DNA of 64,000 bases from Pandoraea pulmonicola (GTDB lineage: Bacteria > Pseudomonadota > Gammaproteobacteria > Burkholderiales > Burkholderiaceae): contig NZ_CP010310.2 in NCBI RefSeq assembly GCF_000815105.2, forward strand, positions 1,798,001-1,862,000, written 5' to 3'. Of the stretch, positions 57,940-64,000 are shown piece by piece (position 1 is the first letter of the stretch; the number at the start of each line of letters is the position of its first letter). Made by a program: the position numbers and the translations under genes. A model generated the notes under the pieces. The model worked only from the letters and a program-made list of their open reading frames with translations, was not told the DNA's origin and did no database searches.

Positions 57940-59271
57940 TCACGCGATGCGATGGGGGATGCCGCGCCAGATTCGCGGCAGCAGCACGCCGAGCACGACG
58001 CCGCGCGTGGCGAGAAATCCCATGAGCGCTACCCACAGGCCATGATTGCCCCACGCGTCGAGCGTGAAGGGCATCACCGCGCCGAAGACCACCAGTCCGA
58101 TCAGCGACGACACCAGCAGCTCACGCGTGCGCGTGGCGCCGATGAACACGCCGTCGAGCTGGAAGCACCATACGGCCACGATCGGCGAGAGCACCGCCCA
58201 AGGCAGGAATTCGCGAGCCGTCTCGCGCAGTATCGGTTGATCGGTGAGCGCGTCGATGATCGCGCCACCCGCCGCGGCATACACGAGCGCGAACGCCACG
58301 GCGCAGCCGAGCGCCCAACCGAGCGACAGTCGTATCGCGTGCAGCAACGCCTGACGCTGCCGCGCCCCCACGTAGGCGCCCACGAGCGCCTCGGCGGCGT
58401 GCGCGAAGCCGTCCAGGCCATAGGCCATGAACGTCTGGAAATTCAGGAGGAGTGCGTTGGCCGCGAGCGTCGTGTCGCCCAGCCGGGCGCCCACGCGCGC
58501 GAACCACGCGAAGGCGAGTTGCAGGAGCAGCGTGCGCAGGAAAATGTCGAGATTGAGCCGCAGCAGACGCCAGATCGCGCTTCGTTCGATCAGCGTGGCG
58601 AGACGCAGCGGCGGCAGGTCGGGGGTGCGTGCGGCCCAGAGCAGCCAGGCGCCGAGCGCGAAGCCGAGCACGTCGGCCAGGGCGGTAGCCGCCGCGATGC
58701 CGGCCACGCCCCAGTCGAAGCCTCGTACGAATACGAGCACGGCCACGATGTTGATCAGATTGATGAATACCTGCACGGTGAGGCCCTGCCGCACGCGCTG
58801 ACACGCGAGCAGGTAGCCGAGCACGACGTAGTTGCCGAGCGCGAGCGGCGCCGCAAGAATGCGGATGCTCGCGTACTCGCGCCCCAGCGCCTGAACCTGT
58901 GCGCTGCCGCCCAGCCACGACACGCCCAGGGTGACCAGCGGTGCGTGGAAGAGCAGCAGGACGGCGCCGATGGCGAACGCCAGCGCCAGCGCGCGGGCGA
59001 GGGTATCGCGCAACTGGACCGCGTCACGCGCGCCGTAGGCCTGTGCCGCGAGCCCGGTCGTACCCATGCGCAGGAACGAGAAGCCCCAGAACAGCAGGTT
59101 CAACAGGAGCGCTCCGAGGGCGACGCCGCCGAGATAGGCGGGCCCCGGCAGATGGCCGGCGACCGCCGTATCGACGGCCGAGAGCAAGGGCTGGGTGAGA
59201 TTGGCGAGCACGATCGGTACCGCCAGACGAAGCAATTGCCGGTGACCGGCGGCCGCAGGGGCAGGGTTCAT
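57940..59271 (-). CDS. MATE-family efflux transporter (DinF-like)
   Basis: 443-aa twelve-helix multidrug and toxin exporter: LLRLAVPIVLANLTQPLLSAVDTAVAG, GFSFLRMGTTGLAAQAYGARD, and a second half with FMAYGLDGFAHAAEALVGAYVG. The sequence fits the DinF subgroup, driven by H+ or Na+ gradients. ATG at 59271; ribosome site weak. Convergent with hisN. Confidence 0.92.
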   Translation of the reverse strand: MNPAPAAAGHRQLLRLAVPIVLANLTQPLLSAVDTAVAGHLPGPAYLGGVALGALLLNLLFWGFSFLRMGTTGLAAQAYGARDAVQLRDTLARALALAFAIGAVLLLFHAPLVTLGVSWLGGSAQVQALGREYASIRILAAPLALGNYVVLGYLLACQRVRQGLTVQVFINLINIVAVLVFVRGFDWGVAGIAAATALADVLGFALGAWLLWAARTPDLPPLRLATLIERSAIWRLLRLNLDIFLRTLLLQLAFAWFARVGARLGDTTLAANALLLNFQTFMAYGLDGFAHAAEALVGAYVGARQRQALLHAIRLSLGWALGCAVAFALVYAAAGGAIIDALTDQPILRETAREFLPWAVLSPIVAVWCFQLDGVFIGATRTRELLVSSLIGLVVFGAVMPFTLDAWGNHGLWVALMGFLATRGVVLGVLLPRIWRGIPHRIA

Positions 59272-59490
59272 GGATGAGAGGTGCGGCGGCCGGTCATGGC
59301 GGCGCCGTCGGTATCCGCACGCGGCGGCAGGTTGTGAGTGGGCCGATTATACGTCCCGGATGTCGCGATGGCGGACCGGCGGCGCCGCAGCGTGCGACAG
59401 GCCGCCGCCCAACTCGCCCTTGACGCCGACGAGCGCATGGGGCTCGGACGTACAATGCATGCCTTCCTCATCGTTTGCCAACGTTCGCGT

Positions 59491-59871
59491 ATGTCCTTCC
59501 CGTCCTCCCCACGCTCGCGCTTCCCGACCCTGTTCATCGCACGTCGTCGTCATGCACTGGCCGCCTTGCTGTGTCTGGCGAGTCTGCCGGTGCTGGCCGA
59601 TGTGACGCTGCAGCGCGGCCCTCCGCCGCCGCGCTACGAAGATCCGCCCGCCGCACCCAAAGGGCAATTCTGGGTGCCGGGCTACTGGCAGTGGAAGGAC
59701 GGGCGCTACGAATGGGTCGACGGTCACATGGAACCGAAGCGCCCCGGCATGCGCTATACGCCGCCGCATTGGGACGAGACGGGCGACCACGAGTGGACGC
59801 TGCGTGACGGTTCGTGGGAGCGCAGCGAGTGGGGACCCGGCACGATCCATGAAATTCGGGCCCCGAAGTAA
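59491..59871 (+). CDS. YXWGXW repeat-containing secreted protein
   Basis: 126-aa protein with a long signal peptide (basic FIARRRHALAALLCLASLPVLA) and a small mature domain with the Trp/Tyr/Gly-rich pattern KGQFWVPGYWQWKDGRYEWVDGHM and HEWTLRDGSWERSEW, typical of the YXWGXW family common in Burkholderiaceae. Function unknown; probably periplasmic. An earlier Met at 59458 is possible. Confidence 0.82.
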   Translation: MSFPSSPRSRFPTLFIARRRHALAALLCLASLPVLADVTLQRGPPPPRYEDPPAAPKGQFWVPGYWQWKDGRYEWVDGHMEPKRPGMRYTPPHWDETGDHEWTLRDGSWERSEWGPGTIHEIRAPK

Positions 59872-60514
59872 ATATCGATCGAATGGTGCGCCGGCTGTTC
59901 GTCGATACGGTGTCGGCGCAACTCCTTGGATTAGTCAGTAGCCCGATACATGGAAATAGGAAACGGGAGTGACGCACCCAGGCAGGGCCCCGCTGCGTGA
60001 AACATGTTGACACTCTCGGAAGGTTGAACAACACTATGCCCACGCCACGTCGAGAGAACGTGGAATGATCGCAGATGACGTAATTTAAATTACTTGTATC
60101 GTGTAGTTGCGCGAAGTTTTGTGCGCGCGGTGTAAGTGTTCGGATGCGTTGGACGCGACAAAGCTGTACCGCCTGTGGCTTCTCGGGAGGAGGGGCGAAG
60201 TCGATTGTCGAGCTGTCTCAACATCTTGGGATCCGCTATGAGCACCGTATCCTTAGGCCCGAGTGCCACCATTGTTTCCCCGTCTTTGCCTACCCCCATT
60301 CAACCGCTCGGCAGGCACCTGCCGAGGCGGATAACGTAAGACCGGCGTTCACGGTCTGCGGTCTGCCTGAATCCCAAGTTTCGCCAACTGGACAGCATTC
60401 GTCGTCGCGACGTTCGGGGGGCGCTCGTCCTGCACCACCATCGGGCTGTCTTTCGTGAACGTTGTGCCGTGAGCGCGGTTGTCGACCGCCCATGACGTGC
60501 GCCTGGAGGCGTAT
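59872..60514. other. Intergenic region with a 14-bp palindrome
   Basis: About 640 bp without a convincing gene. It contains CCACGT..ACGTGG (60045-60063) and the perfect palindrome GTAATTTAAATTAC (60080-60093), the most A+T-rich word in the area. A leftward 69-codon frame (60090-60299) starting MGVGKDGETMVALGPKD matches nothing I recognise and has no ribosome site. Confidence 0.5.
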
Positions 60515-62203
60515 ATGCAGTGTTCGGTTCCTTTGTTCGACGCGGTGCCTCTGATTACCGTATTCGTGTGCGTGGTCCTGGGACAGTGGCTGGGACGTAT
60601 CAAGCTCGGCCCCATCCAGCTCGGGGGCGTGTGCGGCGCGCTGCTCGTGGCGCTGCTTGTCGGGCAAACCGGCTGCATGGTGGAGGGCTCGCTCAAGGAC
60701 TTCGCGTTCGCGCTCTTCATCTTCGCGATGGGTTTTTCCGCAGGGCCGCAGTTCGTGGAAAATCTCAACCTGCGCGGCTTGCGCTTCGGTGTGCTGTCGA
60801 TCATCGAGGTGGTGTTCGTGTTCGCCATCGTGATGACCGCCGTGAAGGTGCTCGGTCTCGACGCCGGTACGGCCGGTGGCCTGGCGGCGGGTGCCGCGAC
60901 GGAGTCGGCGATGGTGGGCACCGCCATCGAAGCGCTCAACCGGCTCGGCCTCGCGCCCGAGTCGTTCAAGGCGCTGCAAGCCAACGTGGTCACGGCCTAC
61001 ACGCTCACGTACGTGTTCGGCCTCATCACCATCGTCCTCTTCACCAACCTGCTCGCGCCGCGCCTGCTCGGCATCGATCTCAAGCAGGACAGCGCGCGCC
61101 TCGCTCGTGAAATGGAGGACGAAGACGGTTCGGAGATCGGCGCACCGGCGGCGCCGGATCTGGTCGGCCGCAGCTATCGGGTGGCGCAACCCGGGCTGAC
61201 GGTGGCGGCGCTGGAAGCGGCTTTCGAGGGGCAGGTGGCGGTCGAGCGCGTGCGGCGCCGGTCGGCGTCGGTCGCGGTAGCGCAGACGCTTGCGCTCGAG
61301 CCGAACGACGAACTGCTGCTCGTCGGCCGTCGCGACGCCATGCTCAAGGCACACGCCCTTGTCGGCCCGGAGGTGGCGGGCACCGAGACGAACGAGATCG
61401 TGCTCGTCGAGCGCGACTTCGTCATGACCAACAGGCAGGCCGAGGGACGCACGGTGGCCGACCTGCGCCGTGAAGCGCCCGTCGAACTGCGTCACGGCGT
61501 GTTCGTGAAGTCGGTCAGGCGCATGGGCATGCAACTGCCCTCGCTCAACAAGATTCCGCTGCAGCGCGGCGACGTGGTCACGCTGCAGGGTTTGCAACGC
61601 GATGTCGACCGGGCGGGCGACGTGCTCGGCAAAGCGGTGGCCTACGGCAACAAGACGAGCCTCGTGTTCGTCGGCCTCGCGCTGATCGTCGGGCTGTGCA
61701 TTGGCCATCTGTCGGCGCGTATCGGGGGTGTACCGATGACGCTCGGCTCCGGTGGCGGCGCACTGCTGTCGGGGCTGGCGAGCGGGTGGCTGCTCTCGCG
61801 CCGACCCACGTGGGGCACGTTTCCGCCCGCGGCTTACGAATTGCTCAAGGATCTCGGACTGGCTGTGTTCGTGGTGTGCGTCGGCCTCTCCGCGGGTCCG
61901 CAGGCCGCCGTGCTGCTGCGGGAGCACGGGCTGGCGTTGCCGGTCGTGGGCATTTGCGTATCGTTGATTCCGGCTTTGGTGTCGCTGTGGATCGGCCACA
62001 AGGTGCTGCGCATCGATGGCCCGATCCTCATCGGCGCGATCGCGGGGCAGCAGGCGAGCACGCCGGCGATCAGCGCCGTGGTGCAAACCGCGAACAGCGC
62101 CTTGCCGGTCGTCGGGTACACGGTGACCTACGCCCTGTCGAACGTGTTGCTGCCGCTCATGGGGCCGGCGGTGGTGTTCGTCGCTCATCAGTTTTCGCAT
62201 TAG
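60515..62203 (+). CDS. AspT-family transporter (aspartate:alanine antiporter type), first copy
   Basis: 562-aa membrane protein with the AspT/YidE architecture: five helices, two cytoplasmic RCK_C (TrkA_C) domains (about 205-375; SYRVAQPGLTVAALE, LLVGRRDAML, then TVADLRREAPVELRHGVFVKSVRRMG), then five more helices with GGVPMTLGSGGGALLSGLASGWLLSRRPTWG. The ATG at 60515 has GGAGG 5 bases upstream. Family members exchange dicarboxylic amino acids for amines or alanine. The substrate here is unknown. A second copy follows after 69 bp. Confidence 0.88.
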   Translation: MQCSVPLFDAVPLITVFVCVVLGQWLGRIKLGPIQLGGVCGALLVALLVGQTGCMVEGSLKDFAFALFIFAMGFSAGPQFVENLNLRGLRFGVLSIIEVVFVFAIVMTAVKVLGLDAGTAGGLAAGAATESAMVGTAIEALNRLGLAPESFKALQANVVTAYTLTYVFGLITIVLFTNLLAPRLLGIDLKQDSARLAREMEDEDGSEIGAPAAPDLVGRSYRVAQPGLTVAALEAAFEGQVAVERVRRRSASVAVAQTLALEPNDELLLVGRRDAMLKAHALVGPEVAGTETNEIVLVERDFVMTNRQAEGRTVADLRREAPVELRHGVFVKSVRRMGMQLPSLNKIPLQRGDVVTLQGLQRDVDRAGDVLGKAVAYGNKTSLVFVGLALIVGLCIGHLSARIGGVPMTLGSGGGALLSGLASGWLLSRRPTWGTFPPAAYELLKDLGLAVFVVCVGLSAGPQAAVLLREHGLALPVVGICVSLIPALVSLWIGHKVLRIDGPILIGAIAGQQASTPAISAVVQTANSALPVVGYTVTYALSNVLLPLMGPAVVFVAHQFSH

Positions 62204-62272
62204 CCGTGCGTGGCGTGGGCAGGGCGTCTGTGCTGCCAGCCATCGCTTCTCCTTTTTGATGGAGGTTCTGCC

Positions 62273-63958
62273 GTGGAATTCGTGCATACCATTCTCAATC
62301 ATGTCCCGGAGGTCGCGATCTTCCTGTCGCTCGCCCTCGGGTACGCGCTCGGGGCGATCAGGTTCGGCTCGTTCCAACTGGGCGGCGTCGGCGGCTCGCT
62401 GCTCGTAGCCGTGATCGTCTCGCAGCTCGGCATTTCCGTCGACGCCGGCGTGAAGAGCATCATGTTCGCGCTCTTCATCTACGCCGTGGGCTACGAGAGC
62501 GGCCCGCAGTTCTTCAGTTCGCTCTCGCGCAAGACGCTGCGCGAGATCGCGATGGCCGTATTCCTCGCGGCGTCGGGACTCGCCACGGTGCTCGTCTGCG
62601 CGAAGCTCTTCGGCTTCGATAAGGGGCTCGCGGCCGGCGTGGCCGGTGGGGGGCTCACGCAGTCGGCGATCATCGGCACGGCGGGCGACGCCATCGCCCG
62701 TCTCGGCCTGAGCGCCGACGAGGTCAAGCGGCTGCAGTCGGAGGTGGCCATCGGCTATGCCGTGACCTACATCTTCGGCAGCCTGGGCGCCATCATCGTG
62801 TGCGCGTCGCTCGTGCCGAAGCTCATGGGCCGCACGCTCAAGGACGACGCGAAGAAAGCCGAACTCGCGATGGCCGGCGGGCGCGTGGTGCTCGGCGCCG
62901 ATCAGGTCGATTCGCTGCCCGCGCTGGTGGGCCGCGTCTATCGCGTGACGACGGGGGCAGGCAAGCGCGTCGCCGACATCGAGACGCAACTGACCGACGG
63001 CGTGACCATCGAGCGCCTGCGCCGCAACGGCAAGATCATCATCGCGTCCGACGACCTGGTGCTCGAAGCGGGCGACGACGTCATGCTCATCGGGCGCCGC
63101 GAAGCAGCCACCGACGCGTGGCGCCTGCTGGGCGACGAGCAGCGTCCGTCGCGCGATCTCGACATTGCGCTGCGTCTGCAGGATGTGGTGTTCGCCCGCA
63201 AGGGCGGCAACGGCAAGACGCTCGGCGAACTCAAGGCCAGCGTGGAGCGCGACGTGAAGCACGGCGTGTACATCGCGAAGATCACCCGCATGGGGCAACC
63301 CGTGCCCGTGCTCGACGATACCGTGGCGTATCACGGCGACGTCGTCACGCTGTACGGCGCCGACAGCGACGTGCAGCGCGCCGCGAAGGAAGCGGGCTAC
63401 CCGCTCGCGTACTCGGTCAAGACCGATTACGTCTACATGGGCATCGGCATCGTCGTGGGGCTGCTCATCGGCTACATCGTGGTCAAGATCGGTGGCATTC
63501 CGCTCACGCTCGGCAGCGGCGGCGGCGCGCTGCTCGCCGGCCTGATCTTCGGCTGGTTGCGCGGCAAGCATCCGACCTTCGGCGCCATGCCGCTTGCGGC
63601 CAGCTCGCTGCTCAAGGAGCTCGGACTCGCCACTTTCGTGACCTGCGTGGGACTCTCGGCGGGCGCGCAGGCATGGCAGACGCTGCAGCAGAGCGGGATT
63701 TCGATCTTCGTCGCCGGCGTGATCGTGACCATCGTCCCGTTGCTGCTCACGTATGCGTTCGGACGTTATGTACTGCGCTACGACAACGTGGCCATCCTGG
63801 CCGGGGCGCTGTCCGGTTCGCGCAGCGCCAACCCCGCTTTCGGAGAAATTCTCGACAAGGCGGAGAGCAACGTGCCGACGGTGCCGTTCGCGATCACCTA
63901 CGCCATCGCCAACGTGCTGCTCACGCTGCTCGGCCCACTGGTCGTCTCGTTCACGTAG
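62273..63958 (+). CDS. AspT-family transporter, second copy
   Basis: 561-aa paralogue of the preceding gene with the same helix-RCK_C-RCK_C-helix layout; GGIPLTLGSGGGALLAGLIFGWLRGKHPTFG is the matching second-half motif. The start is GTG at 62273 with GGAGG 7 bases upstream. The two genes are clearly diverged rather than a recent duplication, and being adjacent and same-stranded they are probably co-transcribed. They may work as separate antiporters or as a hetero-oligomer. Its stop lies 42 bp before the window end. Confidence 0.88.
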   Translation: MEFVHTILNHVPEVAIFLSLALGYALGAIRFGSFQLGGVGGSLLVAVIVSQLGISVDAGVKSIMFALFIYAVGYESGPQFFSSLSRKTLREIAMAVFLAASGLATVLVCAKLFGFDKGLAAGVAGGGLTQSAIIGTAGDAIARLGLSADEVKRLQSEVAIGYAVTYIFGSLGAIIVCASLVPKLMGRTLKDDAKKAELAMAGGRVVLGADQVDSLPALVGRVYRVTTGAGKRVADIETQLTDGVTIERLRRNGKIIIASDDLVLEAGDDVMLIGRREAATDAWRLLGDEQRPSRDLDIALRLQDVVFARKGGNGKTLGELKASVERDVKHGVYIAKITRMGQPVPVLDDTVAYHGDVVTLYGADSDVQRAAKEAGYPLAYSVKTDYVYMGIGIVVGLLIGYIVVKIGGIPLTLGSGGGALLAGLIFGWLRGKHPTFGAMPLAASSLLKELGLATFVTCVGLSAGAQAWQTLQQSGISIFVAGVIVTIVPLLLTYAFGRYVLRYDNVAILAGALSGSRSANPAFGEILDKAESNVPTVPFAITYAIANVLLTLLGPLVVSFT

Positions 63959-64000
63959 TCCTCGTGGTGCGCCGGACGCGACCGGACGCGGCGCATTGCG

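Noticed and set aside
60090..60299. Leftward 69-codon frame in the spacer before the AspT genes
   Set aside because: No ribosome site and no family; could be a gene remnant but cannot be supported.
60290..63571. Leftward frame of about 1090 codons opposite the AspT genes
   Set aside because: Antisense to two recognised transporters; composition is that of a GC-skewed shadow frame.

Overview
This is a high-GC chromosomal window from a beta-proteobacterium of the family Burkholderiaceae. The gene content looks most like Pandoraea or a close relative: a Porin_4-type porin, ETF-linked catabolic clusters, many IclR, GntR and AraC regulators, and YXWGXW and AspT-family proteins. The genus is an inference from gene content. 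No rRNA, tRNA, CRISPR array, prophage or complete insertion sequence was seen. The window is a chain of catabolic and transport operons, most of them next to their own regulator.

Layout. (1) 1-3.8 kb: the end of a 4-hydroxy-2-oxovalerate aldolase gene, an IclR regulator and an unrecognised 634-aa protein. (2) 3.85-14.9 kb: a nitrogen-compound catabolic island containing an amidase, an MFS permease, a haem-oxygenase-like di-iron oxidase, an aldehyde dehydrogenase, a GlcG/HbpS protein, a ferredoxin-NAD(P)H reductase, an ornithine-cyclodeaminase-family protein, two [2Fe-2S] ferredoxins (one fused to an unknown domain), an alpha/beta hydrolase and a GntR/FCD regulator. Every transcription unit in the island is preceded by the same 13-bp palindrome, GTATAC-A-GTATAC, or a close variant. 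This is the best candidate for an undescribed system. An Amt ammonium channel follows. (3) 16.5-24.6 kb: an ABM protein, then a GntR-led cluster with a D-2-hydroxyglutarate-dehydrogenase-like flavoprotein, a pyrone-dicarboxylate-hydrolase-like enzyme, an MFS permease, EtfB, EtfA and an LhgO-like L-2-hydroxyacid oxidase. (4) 24.7-29.9 kb: a transposase-derived ORF, an IclR regulator, a porin and an MFS permease.

(5) 29.9-36.5 kb: an AraC regulator and a divergent acyl-CoA cluster (acyl-CoA synthetase and SDR leftward; acyl-CoA dehydrogenase and 3-hydroxyisobutyryl-CoA hydrolase rightward) that fits valine or branched-chain acyl-CoA breakdown. (6) 36.5-37.5 kb: YggT and a small hypothetical protein. 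(7) 37.9-47.7 kb: an RpiR regulator, isoaspartyl peptidase IaaA, a GsiABCD-type peptide/glutathione ABC importer, a DmpA-like P1 peptidase and a DppA-like D-aminopeptidase, forming a peptide-scavenging operon. (8) 48-49.8 kb: a DUF4118-PAS membrane protein without a kinase domain, coupled to an esterase. (9) 50-54.6 kb: a Ugp-type phosphate-ester ABC importer behind a good match to a Pho box. (10) 54.8-64 kb: UspA, a small lipoprotein, an EamA permease, a HisN-like phosphatase, a MATE exporter, a YXWGXW protein and two tandem AspT-family antiporters.

In region 2, the reductase and the two ferredoxins can form an electron chain from NAD(P)H to the di-iron oxidase. The amidase, hydrolase, aldehyde dehydrogenase and OCD-family enzyme could then process the oxidised product and release ammonia. 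In region 3, the two stereo-opposite 2-hydroxyacid flavoenzymes probably share the ETF encoded between them. The substrates of both clusters are unknown.
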